From the NCBI GenBank assembly GCA_019722365.1, contig JADFUC010001707.1:1-64000 (forward strand): a DNA stretch of 64,000 nt. The letters run 5' to 3'. Source of the stretch: Lithospermum erythrorhizon (Eukaryota; Streptophyta; Magnoliopsida; Boraginales; Boraginaceae). This document shows positions 23,502 through 36,560 of this stretch, one piece after another (position 1 is the first letter of the stretch; each line of letters begins with the position of its first letter). Made by a program: the position numbers and the translations under genes. The notes beneath the pieces are model-generated. The model was not told the origin of the DNA and did no database searches. It saw only the letters and a program-made list of their open reading frames with translations.

Positions 23502-23708
23502 CTCCCTCCGTTTCGAAATAGATGATTGTCTAGATTAAAAGTATTTTATCAAGTATGAAAAACCACATTGGGATTGTAAATAGGCTGCGTGAAAATGTAA
23601 AAAAATACATTGGAATTGGCAAAAATATATATTAAAATTATAAACAATCAACGATTGTAAAAAAAGTAAAAAATTTCTAGATGATCATGTATTTTGAAAT
23701 GGAGGGAT
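23502..23708. mobile_element. Stowaway-like MITE (207 bp)
   Basis: The element begins CTCCCTCCGTTTCGAAATAG and ends TATTTTGAAATGGAGGGAT, an inverted repeat. TA dinucleotides flank both sides (23500-23501 and 23709-23710), the target duplication made by Tc1/mariner-type Stowaway elements. The interior is AT-rich and non-coding, so it would depend on a transposase supplied elsewhere. Confidence 0.85.
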
Positions 23709-23710
23709 TA

Positions 23711-24242
23711 CTTAATGAACCCCCGATTACTCCAAAGGAATCGGTCTGGCGTGAACAAAATTAGTGTAAGGCGAGTATTATTTGACTCATGCAGCTGAGG
23801 TTAAGAGCCTTATGCTATCTTCGATGTCGTATCACCTTGAGGTTAGAGGCACCGTGATGTCAGTGGATCGATCTATGTAGTTGAAGTATAACAAATGGCA
23901 GAAGTTGAAAGGATGGAGAATAACTTGACCTTAGTCGGCATGAAGTTGGGGAGGAAATCACATTACGGAGATGATAGAGATTAATTGTTCTCGGTACTCA
24001 CGGAGTCTCAATCTCTACGGGAATTGAACTTAAATACCATCATGAGTGCCAGCCTGCCGAGTATCCATTTCATTATTGGGTACAATGTATAAGAAACGAA
24101 TAAAGCTTTGGTTTCGATTCTTGAGATGATCTTTGTGGATGAGGAGAAGTTTTCTGGCGTTTACCCATACGGTTTAGTTACAAGGCGAAGGGAATGAACA
24201 AGAGGAATGACGGATGGACAACCCAATTATGGTCATTGTAAC
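23711..24242. other. Intergenic, nothing recognised
   Basis: No supportable coding sequence or repeat family. The sequence does not look like an internal chromovirus region, which supports the reading of the downstream LTR as solo. Confidence 0.35.
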
Positions 24243-27200
24243 TGTAATAACCCGTTACAAAAAAAAAAAAAAAAATTTCTTCAAAATTTTTTTCGGTCAG
24301 TGGGACCGGGAGGAATAGTATAATTTTTTCGATGATGATATTATTTGTAAAAAACTTTTGAGCTTGAATTTCATTTATAATTTAGTAGTGTTTGCCATGG
24401 AAGAATTTTATCTTTGAAATCGGGTTGAGTGGAGATTTAAGAAATGCGATAGCGGAGAATTAACGAGCTTGAGCGGGACTCGAATTTTTTATAAAATATC
24501 TTTACTTATCTCACTTTGTCATCAAGCAACCGCGTTTTGCATCTTGTTGTTCATTTTTGGGCGGAGAAACTTCCTCTCCCCCAGCAGACATTTTTCCATT
24601 TCTCTCTTCAATTGTCGGTCAAACTCAAAACCGTTTGTAGAATATTGTTCTCCTCATCATTCTCTTCGAGTAGAGGTAAGAAATTTCAAGTCTTTCGAAA
24701 TATTTCTTGGGTTTTGAGAATGTTGACTTTTATTTGACTTTTACATAATTGAGTTTTATGATAAATCATGGTTGGTTATGGGTTACGCCCGTATATATGT
24801 GATAGTCGTGATTTAGAAGTCGTTTGAGGGCGTTATGATCGAGTTGACTTTTTGGGGTTTCAGTTGACTTTTTATGTGGATATTTTATAAAACTTTAAAT
24901 GTGTAGGAGGTTACATTGGGACCTTATTATAGTTGTTATGATGTTAGAATTGGTGATTTAAAATTTATTAAAAGGGTGTTGTTGTGTTGAAAAAGTGTAA
25001 ATTCCAAGTTGAGTTATCATTGATATTTCGGAGTATAGATTGTTAATTATGGACTTGTTGATTAACTAGAATGACTTATAAGTTGATTTGTAATGAGAAA
25101 GTGATAAGATGGAAATTTAGCGGGGGATCGATTGGGTTGTGTCCGATGGGATTATAATTCGATAGTTTTATCCGTCAAGTTATACTGTTAGAATAGTTCC
25201 CCTAAGAGTTGGTTATGTATCCTACAGAAACGCCGGTATAGTAATAAGTTTTGATCATTACTTTAAAATTATTTTGTTAGAGATTTGATGTTGGAAAAAT
25301 TAGTTACCTTGATTGTCTTTGAAGGTTTAGGTACTTCATGAGAGTGGTACTTATCTCCGCAGTGTTACTTTCATTGCTACCTTGATTTGTGATATACATG
25401 TTATTGTGGTGTGATTATGTAGGAATGATGTACGTATGGGTTGTGTTATGATTATGAGAATGATATACTTGTAATTGTTGTGTTATGTGATTGTGTGTTT
25501 ACATGTGAAGATTGTTGGAGGTAAATATGACTTGAACTCCCAACATATTACAGATGCGTGGCCTTGACGGCACTATTATATTATGTGGCTTGTCGGCACT
25601 TTTGATATGTTTGTGGCCTTGTCGGCGGTTGTGATTGATTATGATTGCTGGAATGTTTGCATTTGTGTGCTTGGATGATATTGTTTGGGGTAAGGTAGTA
25701 CGGTTATTGAGGTGATGGTTGAGAGTTATCTATGACTTAGAGGTGAGGAAGCTTGAGTGTCGAGGGGGTGACCACATAGTTGGGATTAGTAGGAATTAGG
25801 TGACTCTCTTCCTTGCGGGATATGTGGCTATTGTACATACTACGGTATAGATGAGTTTGGCCTTATACTTAGATATAGGCGTATGACTCATTTGAGCTAA
25901 ACTTTCTTTGTGTGCATTGTCAGGGTGTGGCCTATACTACCGGTATAGCGTGCGGTTTGGTTATACTTCGGTATAAGGCGGTATGAGTCTTTGATCACTT
26001 TCTTTGTGTGCATTGTCGATGTGGCCACTGTCTCACGGTATAGCATGCGGTGTGCCCATGCTTAGTGTATAGGCGGTGTGCCTTATACTTTGTGTGTATA
26101 AGTGCGGTGTGCCTTATACTTTGTGTACTAAGTGCGGTTTGGCCTCCCTCTTTGCGGTATATAAGTGCGGGTGATTATTGATTAGTCCATTCTATGAGGA
26201 TAGGCGGATTGAGTATATGCGCATTAGAAGGAATTTGGTATCTTGGTGGGGATATGAGAATGGGAGGTTTGATGACAGAGTTTTGAAGTAGTTGTTGAGT
26301 CCTATTGATTTCTTTAGAAATTGTGTGCTTGTGAACCTTCTATTATATCTTACGTGTATTATGTAAGTTTCTACTTGAATTATGTTGTATGACCTTTTTT
26401 AGGTAGTCTGGATATATGTATTTTATTCATATTTGACTATTATATTATTGATTGACTCGTTCATGGTAAGTTCACCCACATGTTAAGTTTCACTAAGCTT
26501 CGCGAAACTACGCTTGCCCACCGCGTGGGCGGCATTTCATTTGTGCCCGAGGTTGTGAGACGGCTGGATTGAGCGAGAGGATGTTTGAGAGTTTTGTTCG
26601 GGCAGCTAGGTGACATCCCGGGTGGCGAGAGGATCTCACGATCCTGATTTTGATGTGTTGTCAACTGTTTTGATTGTTGTATTTTCCTTTTGAAGAACTT
26701 TAGCCTTGGCTAAATTTGTTGTCATTTTGTATTTGAGATACGATGCGTATCATCACATTTGTAGCTTTTACCGGCATTACTTTATTTTGGGATATGTTGT
26801 GTATATATATATATATGGGTTTTGTCGTTTCGATATCAGGCGATGGATTATAAATTTTAAAAGCATTTTGATTTGGGAAACTTAATTGTGATCACATTTT
26901 GGATGAAGCAATTGTATTTTAAGCGAATTAGATCCCATCAGTTTGGTGACTCACGGTGTTCGGATTTTAATGACTCTACCGCTCAGGCGGCCGACACAGG
27001 CGGAGTCTGATAACCACTTCGGTTGCTTGAGGAGAAATGTAAAAGACATTTCCATGCGGTAAGAGATGTGATTCGATCACAGATCAGCCTGAGAGGTACC
27101 GTCATGTTATGACTTGTGATACTTCACTTTCCGATACATCAATACTTGTTGACATTGAATGTAGTACTCACATTTTTGAAATGTGCAGGACGATCAGAAT

Positions 27201-27300
27201 AGAAAATCGCTAGAGATGGAATGGACTTGGATATAGGAATGCGTTAAGCATCCGGCCCGAAAAGACAATTTTATCTGGATTTGAAACTTGTGATGTTTTG
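24243..27300 (+). repeat. Probable solo chromovirus LTR, same family as 6351-7990
   Basis: It starts TGTAATAACCCGTTAC, followed by a GGTCAGTGGGACCGGGA block matching the LTR at 6351. Further shared landmarks are GGTAAGAAA followed by repeated TTGACTTT, and a GTACTTATCTC block. No chromovirus polyprotein adjoins on either side, so a solo LTR left by recombination is the simplest reading. The right edge near 27300 is uncertain, and no 5-bp target duplication was found (left flank GTAAC). Confidence 0.6.
25790..26190. repeat. Short palindromic repeat cluster inside the LTR
   Basis: Repeated variants of TATACTTCGGTATAAG and TGCGGTGTGCCTTATACTTT occur in series from about 25850 to 26180. Each holds a small inverted repeat built on TATAC/GTATA. 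The LTR at 6351 has the unit once (near 7800), so the cluster expanded in this copy. Confidence 0.6.
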
Positions 27301-29883
27301 AACATATTGTCTACTTAGGTTCCTGCTTTGATGAGGAATGTTTCTTTTGTTTATGTTTTGAATATAGATGATTTTTATTCTTTAAGATTAATTCATGTTA
27401 GTTGATTATTAATCTTTACATGAAAATTACAAACGATAATAAATCTTCATTATGTTAGTTAGATAAACGTAAAAAAATCATAACATGTATGCTCATAAGA
27501 ATTCAAGTAAGGTGACTTAAAATCTAATCTCCTAAGGCTATATGAATTATCAAAGTAGTAATCACATAAATAAAAGATCATAAAGATGGAATCTTTGGAA
27601 TCATATATTTTGAATAATATGATTAAATGTCAATAACACTTGAAATTCATAATCGGGTAATCATCCATTAACTTAAACTTAAATGTTTGGAGCTATATAT
27701 TTATCAAATTCATAAATGGAGATTTATGAGATCAATAAATAAATAGAAGCACTCTCATCTTATTGCTAGTACAATAACTTAGTAAAATAAAAATGTATAT
27801 ATGGACTACTGTATTTTTGAAATACAAGAGAGGCATGCGTTTGAATAGTTCAAGCATTGAGAGTGCTCCCAAGCAAGCATTTAATATTCTTTAAACTATT
27901 AAAGAATTATATTCTTTGGATGAACAAATTCATTTAATAAACTCGGATTACATATTTACTCTCGACCCAATCTTCTGCTTGTTTGAAAAGGTGTATAAAC
28001 ATCAACATCAAGAAAAAATTCACATTAGATATGATGTGGGCAGGTTCCCATAATAGTCCAAATTCAATGTCTTATAGAACTTTAAACTGAGTAGAAATAG
28101 TTGACAAATCGTATGACTGAACTTGAACTTGTTGTTACTTCTGATAGTAATCTTAATAAAAAATTTGAGCTTTTAAGGATATAACCATGAACAATGATGA
28201 TGATGATTTAGGATTTTACATGTGATCAGGAATAGTTTCAAAATATTTCAAATAGGTTTGGATATTAACAAAATTTAATCCAAGATAACTAGTTTATCAA
28301 GGAATAAATCACTAATATAGCACAAATAATTAATTAAATGAAAATGTCCATGTTTATAGTATTATTGATAAGCAATTTATCTCGTCAAAGTAGTTCATAT
28401 GGAGAAATTCTTATTAATCATAAATATTTTTAGATCATCCGAATCTACAATAATTGACATATGCATAAGTTAATGAATAGTTCAAATAGTTTGAATTCAT
28501 TAATGGAAACTAGTATTCTTGTAGAAAGAATCTTTCCACATTATAAAGTTGTATAGAAGAAAGATGAGCAATGAAAAATGAAAGAGGATTACATATGTAT
28601 CAGTTACTTAAACCAATAGAGATGATCGTCGATCTCAATTGGACTAAAGTAAACTGATAAGTAAAATTGTGAACATCTTGTTAAAATGCTTAAGTATAAC
28701 AAGATAAATGACTCGAGCCATGGCCAGTACAATTATAACTGAGAAGTTGTGAATAAAGGAAATTGGTTATAACTCTAATGAGTGATCTTGAAGAGCCTAG
28801 TTTGATATCTACAGTAGCTTACCAGTAGAGATTCGAAGATCTCGTTATTGATAGAGTATGCTGGGAACATTGATACATTTCAATAGTTAAGATAAAAAGT
28901 ACATATGTACATAAAGTTGAGAACAAGAACAACGTTTAACTAAGAATACCACTAGCTAATCAATCCCATGAGTGGTATAAGCATGATAACTGAAGAAGAA
29001 TTATGCTTTTCTCGATACTTAAGTCTTTCTTTAGATTTAGTGGGAATTTGGTACCTCGATTAAATGGCATAAACATCCCGTATGGTGATAATGTTTTGAA
29101 TCACGAGTTTAGAATTCAAGTCACATCATTATTATGGATAATGATGAGTATATGTAAAACCATACACACTTTACTATGAAGTATTAATTTTGGATTCAAT
29201 TGCAATTTGGCAATTTTTGTGGGGAAGTCTTTTAGATGCGTGATCCAAACAAGAAAACCTCAACGAAACGAAAATAATGAGATTGCCTTGTCCTGGTGGG
29301 TGTTCCTTGATTGGAATCGAACACAAGCGACTAGTATGTCTTGATTGTGTTGATGCATTTTCTTGGATCAAGAGAATGCGGATCTCTAATCAATCAGCGT
29401 AGGTTTGGGAGCATTGAAGCTGTTTGAGGCGTAATCTTTGGACCGTGACCGCCGTGAGAACTTGAAAGATAGAATATGCGGCGTGCCGAGAAGATTCTCA
29501 AAACAGAGCTTAAAGTTGAATGACGATTCTTAGACCTGAGTAACAGGGTTTCATAAATACTGGAGTGATGTACTTTGACCTTGTCAAAAGTCCTCTATAA
29601 CAAGAGGATTATAACGACTTTGTGTTGGGTTTAATCTAAGAGTATAAGTGGAAAAACTAGGTACAATAGGGGATTCATACAACCTGATATTCGGTAGAAA
29701 AGCCGGATCTTGGAGATTTAATGGTGATTTGGTGCACCACCGGTTGTGAAATTTGGATATCACATTAACTTGTCTGTGTCGAAGTGCGGTGCAAGAGTTT
29801 GGTGACACATATCTTATCAAAGCTTGACTGCTGGAAATCGCGTATTGAAGGAATCGTTGATACAATATCATAAATTATCCAAG
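27301..29883. other. Long AT-rich intergenic stretch
   Basis: No ORF, RNA gene or recognisable transposon domain was found in about 2.6 kb. The part from 29170 to 29880 is less AT-rich and could be an old retroelement piece, but I cannot name it. Confidence 0.35.
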
Positions 29884-29990
29884 GGCAAGTAAGAGTGCTA
29901 GAACTATGAGATATTAGATCTCATGAAAATACCCGTTGAACAATTTAGATTGTACAACCGATTTATACATTAAAAACTATAAGTTCAATA
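29884..29990 (+). repeat. Partial copy of the LTR-like terminus at 21828
   Basis: TGCTAGAACTATGAGATATT through CCGATTTATACATT matches 21828-21905 with a few changes and a small insertion. Similarity ends after about 80-90 bp, so this is a truncated copy or an old LTR edge. Confidence 0.6.
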
Positions 29991-30689
29991 TATATAAATT
30001 GTTGAACAACTAATATTTAGGATCTATCGATTATGGCATCCGCTCATAATCTATATATTAAGATAATAATGCGATTAACATTTTGTAATATATTCTTATT
30101 GTCGTCCGTACAGAATTAAATACACTGAATGATAAGCTTGAACTAATAATAAATGTATTGCGCTTTCCGGGTCTAAAGTGAACATGGAAAGAGGAAACAT
30201 TTAGGGTGAAAAATCGAATTCCTGGACATGGGGAGGTCGGTTGAGGTGGTGGCTTTTGGATGAGGATGGAGGAGTCCATTCTCCTTGAAAATCTAACATA
30301 CTTTGTATATATAAAAACCTTGACCCTTTGCTCGAACTGCTTGACTTTTGAAGTCAAAAAAGATCTCTCCTACTCTCTCATTTCGGCCAAACCTCTCCCT
30401 TGGAAAGGTATATTCTCTTCCATTTTGTTTCGTTTCACTTTAAATCAAGTAAAACGCACGGAGGAGTTCGGATCAATTTGCTGGTGTGGATACTTTTAGA
30501 GATACTCTATTTTGGGTATTGGGGCTCACTAGTTTTCCGCTGTTATAATATTATTCAAGAAGAACGGTACACACTAGTAATTCGTTATCTATTATTTTTG
30601 TATAATCCATAGTATTCGTGGGATTTTTATCGTATTAGCTTAGAACTTTTAGATACTATTAAGAATCCAACAAAACTATCATCTTCAAA
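29991..30689. other. Intergenic, nothing recognised
   Basis: No supportable coding sequence. The short frames here have no recognisable domain. Confidence 0.35.
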
Positions 30690-31340
30690 AATAAGGTGGT
30701 TAATTTGGGGGCCCTTCCCGCAATGGAGACACTTTTGAGGTTATTCATTTCCTAGTGTTTTGAAAGGCTATCAGAGAGGGCTTCTGAGCAAATAACAAAA
30801 AGAATGGAAAAAAGAGGGTCTTCTTGGCGTAAGCCACATGAAGGTTTAAAAGCATTAGTATTTGTCAATTGACAGGAGGTGGAGTGGTCGGTTGTGATAC
30901 ACTCTTTAATGAGGTTAATCCAGTGGGGTGGAAATCTTAGCTTTACAAGAGTGGCCCAGAGAAAATCTCATTTGATTTTATCAAAGGATTTACTCATATC
31001 AATTTTAACGAAAGTCATTTCGTTTTTTTGGATTTGGAGTTGCGATCAAAATGTTATCTTGAACACCTCTTCCATGAATGAAACTGTTTTGAAAGGGGAA
31101 AAGAGGGAGTTGAGATGAGGTTTAAGTCGGTTGACCATTGTTTTAGAAGCAATTTTGTTGAGGACATTGCAAAGACTAATGGGCCTAAAATCATTAACTT
31201 TTTTGGGGGAGATGATTTTTGGGTATGAGGGTAATGAAGGTATTATTGATTTCTTTAAGAATGCCACCATTATTGAGGAAGTCGAGATTTTCTTTGGTAA
31301 GGGTATCACCAACAATTTTCCAATTTTTTTGATAAAATTC
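30690..31340 (-). mobile_element. L1-type LINE fragment (reverse transcriptase)
   Basis: Minus-strand reading gives the L1 ORF2 motif NDFRPISLCNVLNKIASKTM with NRLKP (31050-31230), then a block with KIDMSKSFDKIKWDFL and GLRQEDPLFSILFVICSEAL (about 30770-31020). These are consecutive reverse-transcriptase blocks of plant LINEs. At least one frameshift separates them. The catalytic (F/Y)ADD block that should follow is absent, so the fragment is truncated on its left. Confidence 0.8.
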
Positions 31341-31414
31341 AGCAGGAAACTGCAACTTTTTTGTATTGGAGTTATAAAAATTTCTCTAACATCATTGATT
31401 TTTTTTTTATCTTC

Positions 31415-31660
31415 TTATTCTCTCATTGATTAGTATTATCTCTTCTAGGAAATAGTACAATCAATTATTAGCTTAATAAAGTACTTTTGAGTTATATGAT
31501 CACTTATATTGATACGAGGAATATAAGTGATAATCTCCTTATTCTCTCATTGGATGGTATTATCTCTTCTAGGAAATAGTAAAATCAATTATTAGCTTAA
31601 TAAAGTACTTTTGAGTTATATGATCACTTATATTGATAAAGAGGAATTATGTATCATCAA
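31415..31660. repeat. Tandem duplication, period 124 bp
   Basis: TTATTCTCTCATTG starts at 31415 and again at 31539. Both are followed by TATTATCTCTTCTAGGAAAT and a near-identical stretch to ATGATCACTTATATTGATA. Few differences separate the copies, so the duplication is young compared with the surrounding decayed repeats. Confidence 0.85.
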
Positions 31661-32647
31661 TGCTTGATGTTATCAATATTTGAAAGATTAATTGATAAGA
31701 TAAGAGAAACAACCATAAATTATCAAACTATTCTAAGAAGTTTGGTATGTTAAGAAAACTGGATATTTATAGCTCAAACTAATACAAAGTATGATACTCC
31801 GTACTACTCTTACATTATTATTATTATTACTAGTTATATGTGCACAGTCTAGCGTGTGCAAATTAGTTCATTATCTTTATAGTAAAAAAATATAATTATT
31901 GGTATAGTGTATTCAAATTATGCAACATATATATCTATTTTTACGTTTGAAAAAGAAATAAAATGAATGAGTAAAAGAAGATGAAGAAAGAATAAAGACA
32001 AAAAGTAAAAAAAAAAAAATGAAAAAGTTACCATGGAGAAAATGAAGAGACGGGGCTGTGATATCACTTTTTATTCTTTTTATGATAATTATTACAGAGT
32101 AGATAGGATTATGAAGAAGTTACCATGTCGTGCGGTGATTCTGTATGGAGAAATTACTATGGAAATAAAAAAGAAATACGTTTTCATCAAAATGGTACAA
32201 TAAAGGTATATAATTTGACTTCATATGTCGTCAATAGGAACTTGGAGCATTATATGATATAGATTATTAGATGGAATGTAAGAAATTAAGAGGCATAAAG
32301 AGCAAGCTAGCTATAATATTCAATTGAGTATTTCACTTTGTTGGTATACTCTTCACAAGCCAAGAGAAAGGTCTTTATATAGCATCATTGGTACAAAAAA
32401 ATTGTCAATATTCAAGACTTGAAGAAAATCAAAGCCTTGAAACATTTGCAATCACAAGATTAGCAGTAGCATAGTTATACTCTGTGTTTTTCCATCTTCC
32501 CAATAATTGACATATATAATAGCAGTAGCATAGCTCTCTCCCTAAAGTTGTTGGCTTTGTTTACTTGTTTCTAAAATATTAAACCCCTATTCTACAATGT
32601 CATCGGATTGTTAATTATGAACATAAACTTTGGGGGCAACACTATAC
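31661..32647. other. Intergenic, nothing recognised
   Basis: AT-rich DNA with an A-rich run near 31995-32020 and the short direct repeat AGCAGTAGCATAG (near 32462 and 32521). No gene was found. Confidence 0.35.
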
Positions 32648-34794
32648 ACACACCAAAACAGTATTTCGGCAAGGTGAAATGACTATTTTGCCCTTATGCA
32701 CATAAGCGAACTATGTGGGTGTTTATAAACATATAAGCGGAGTGTAGGTTGCTTAAACTACAATGGCCAATTCGAGGCCTTGTATAAAAACAAGCGAATT
32801 AAACTGTTTACTTAATATACAATTAATTTGTTTGTTTGTACATAAATTATATTTATGCTTATTACGGATCAAGCGAATTTTTTATGTGTTTGTTTGATAA
32901 GCAGGCATTGTATTAGCTTGTTATAATTAACATAACAAATATTAAATAATTTATTACATAAGAATAGAATTAAATATATTACATAAGAATGAATTAAAAT
33001 ATATCTACATACGAATGAAATAAATAACTAGTATTTACATAAAAATGAAATAAATAATTAATTACATAAGAATAAAATTAAATAATGCAATTCCATAAGA
33101 AGAAAACTAATCTCATTATTGTTTTCATCTTTGCCTGAAAAAAACAACAAAGCTTCTACGCTAGTCACCAAGTGAAAATTGCACACGAATTTGCTACTGC
33201 AAATGGTCGTTGATGTGACTATAAAAGTACCAACAAAAGCATATGAAATTGTTTGTTAACATTTACTATGAATTGTATAATTTATTATGAAATTGTTTCT
33301 TAAGATTTACTATGAATTGTGTCATTTATTATGAAATTGTTTCTTAACTCGTCGATAGTTACTGTCAAGCTCTACTCATTTAGAATTTTGAATGCCGATA
33401 ATTATTTAATATTAAATTATTGAGAATATGAAATTGTAATAAATTGTGCATCAAAGAATATGAAATTATTAAGATTATGAAATTATAATAAATTGTGTAT
33501 TAATACGTTCGAATTTTGGTCATTTTGAATGTTGACACTGAATTAATAATTGAGTCAATCGACAATTAAAATTGATTACCTGCATTGGTAAATTGAACAT
33601 TTTAACGATTTGAATATGTGTCAACATGATTATACAATCGATGCAATAAAGTACCAAATTTATTTCGTGTCACTAGTTCAATTAACAAGTAAATATAATG
33701 TTTATGATTAAGCAGAATGAAAAAAAAATTTGCTCACTTACCCGAACAAAACAATAAAACAACTTCGGTACATTTTGTTGCAACCTGGCGATAATTAAGC
33801 TTGTTCTTTCGAAGCAACCATGGAAATAATTCGGTTGTTGCGCAACAACGGGCCAGCCGGTTGATATAGCGCCCACCCAACGCCCGAAAGCGTCGATGTG
33901 ACAACCGTTGGCTTTACGGTTTTTATATATATCGACCAAAAACCAAATTGCACGGTTTTATTGTATAACAATCGAATTGCACTTGGTTTTATTGATAAGC
34001 GGCCAGATTTACTGGCTGGTATGCCATATACAAGCAATTTTCCTAAAGCTTAAATACTATGACGAGATTCACCATTTGACAAAATCGTTTCACTAAATTT
34101 CGGCAGTTTGTTGTAGGCTTTCAACTCAAATTTTGTGTTCATCAAAGCAAAATTAACAATTCAATTAACAAGTAAGTAAAAATTTAATCATTTGTTTTAT
34201 ATTATAAGCAATTTATTTTAAATATGAATTATTGTACTTATTATGAAATTGGTATGAATTATTATGTTATAGGCTGTTTCTTAAGATTATGAATTGTGTA
34301 TTAGTATACTTATTTGTGTATTATAATTGTGTATTCAATTTCGAATCATATTATGTTTGTGTATTTAAAAATTATGGTTGTTTGTTAAGATTTATTTATC
34401 ATTCGAATCATATTTTGTGTATTCAATTCGAATCATATTATGTTTCTTAGATTTATTGTTATAAAGCGAATTACTTACTTTTGTTAAGTAACAATCGAAA
34501 TAAAATCATGGTTAATATAGAACAAGCCGAATTGATCATTTGTTCGTTTAAATGGCCGGCCCGAATTATTTTATGGCTTGTTATGCAATGGCGAATTGAC
34601 GATGATTACAGTACATTAACAGCACGTTATTAAAGTGTAATGAGAATGAATTGTGTATTAAATTGAATCAAAATGTAATGGGTATGTATTTAATAAATGT
34701 CAATTTATGAATTATATATTAGCAAATTATTGACATTGTGAAATTTGAAATATGAATTATGATTAAAATTATGATTAAGCAATAAAGTAAAAAT

Positions 34795-34985
34795 ATTATG
34801 AAATTATTATGAAATATTAAATGATGAAATTATAAAAAATTATGAAATAATGAAGTATGAAATTATTATAAAGAAAATATGAAATTATAAAATTTTAGAT
34901 TATGAAATATGAAATTATAAAATTATGAAATTATAAAATTATGAAATTATAAAATTATGAAATTATTATAAAAATATGGTTAATT
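34795..34985. repeat. ATGAAATTAT low-complexity tract
   Basis: Repeated ATGAAATTAT and AAATTATAAA units run for about 190 bp inside the 4.26-kb element. It looks like simple-sequence expansion. Confidence 0.8.
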
Positions 34986-35339
34986 TTAAAATTCCATGAG
35001 AAATAAATAAAAATAACATAGCGTACAATTATAAAAATTTGATGAAATTATGAAATATAGTAAACTATATGGTCAAAAATAGTAAATTATGGTTAAATTA
35101 TGGTAAAAAATGGTAGCATTATGAGAAATTATGACATATGAAATATAATTTCTACGGTTTGTTGAGAAAAGCGAATTTCTACATATCTTTGGAAGTCGGT
35201 GGTGAATTCCCGGCGGTGATTTATATAGGAAGCGGTGGATCGGATAGCTGACGAACATGTGAAAATATTATATATTTAACTTTGTATAACATTGTATGAA
35301 ATAAACCATCGTTCCCATTTATCATAGCAGTCGTGAACA

Positions 35340-36110
35340 CCTATGGGCCCATCGCCAGTCCAACTATGTCATATTATCGCGATTGCATCTGGCTTCTTGA
35401 ATGTCGATAGAAGCGTATATCTTAGAGAGAAGAGTTACACGGCGGTGATTCGGGAGAATCTATTGATCCGCCCCCCGCCCATTGAGAGCTTTAGAAGGGA
35501 CCCAAACTTGTAGGTAATGTGCGAATATTCAAGAGAAAGTGTGCGGAGATTCGAGATTACACGGATTAGTATGCAATTTCACGTATTTCGGCCACACATG
35601 ATGGGTCCCTGCATCTTCTGCTTGAGACTTGACGACTACATGAGTTGGTATTTGCCTATAGGACTCATATTAGAGTCACGTAAGCTTGACTTGGCTAGAC
35701 ATGCGAATCTCACGTGAATACGATGTTCTAAACCTCGCGGCGGTATGAATGTTGTTAAAGTGTATTTTAAATGCACTTATATTATATTGTTTATTATCAT
35801 ATGCTAACATATTTATTTCTTCATTTTTCATTCTGTGATTCTGACCCATCGCATCTTAAAACACTCCTCGATATGCAACCTTTACATGGAAACAACGTCG
35901 ACTCCGGAAATGCATCTGGCTTCAGTGGAGACATTATGTCGGCTGCCGGGGCAGGGAAGGTTGCCAGTGTACATCGGGTCCGATGGAGTCGATGGTAGGA
36001 GACGAGGAGTCCGCCCGATTACCGGCCACTCGGCCAGGCCGGGTTTCATACTACCCTCGGCATGGGCGTCATAGTATCAGATTCTGATACCACCCAGTCA
36101 GAGGCCAAAC
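35340..36110 (+). pseudogene. GC-richer segment with ORF pieces, possibly a decayed coding region
   Basis: This segment is clearly less AT-rich than the rest of the 4.26-kb element. Open frames at 35517-35717 (66 codons, with HMMGPCIFCLRLDDYMSWYL) and 35771-36074 (two overlapping frames) have protein-like composition. The DDYMSWYL stretch is loosely reminiscent of plant mobile domain proteins carried by some transposons, but that is weak. It could equally be a captured host fragment. No start, stop or splice pattern is convincing. Confidence 0.3.
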
Positions 36111-36359
36111 AACCGGGATAACCGGAATGATTAGTTTCAATTGTATTTTTTCGGATATGACAAATGATGTTTTTCTATATTCTGATACGTTTATTTATTT
36201 TACATCCGATAATTATAGTAAATGTTTAATATTTTTTACATTATGCAAATTCATAACATAATAAGTTAGCAGCTTCTTTAGAGATTAACAGAGCAGGACC
36301 TGATTAAATGTGCATGACGACATGATTCACTATTAAGTAATGAACGAATTACTCTCATG

Positions 36360-36560
36360 TTTGTAATTAATTACATAAAAATAAATTAAATAATGAACGA
36401 ATGAATTACATAAATTAAATAATGAACGAATGAATTAAACAATAAATTAAATAATTAAATAATGAACGAATGAATTAAATAATGAACGAATGCATTATGA
36501 TGAATTAAATAATTAATTACATGAAATGAATTAGATAATGAATTAAGTAATGAACGAATT
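36360..36560. repeat. Short-period AATGAACGAATGAATTAAAT repeats
   Basis: Units of AATGAACGAATGAATTA, with AATTAAATAATGAACGAATG variants, repeat irregularly for about 200 bp near the right end of the 4.26-kb element. Confidence 0.75.

Noticed and set aside
32640..32660. CACTA at the left edge of the 4.26-kb element, suggesting a CACTA transposon
   Set aside because: The right end lacks the matching TAGTG, and the inverted repeat starts inside, at ACACACC.
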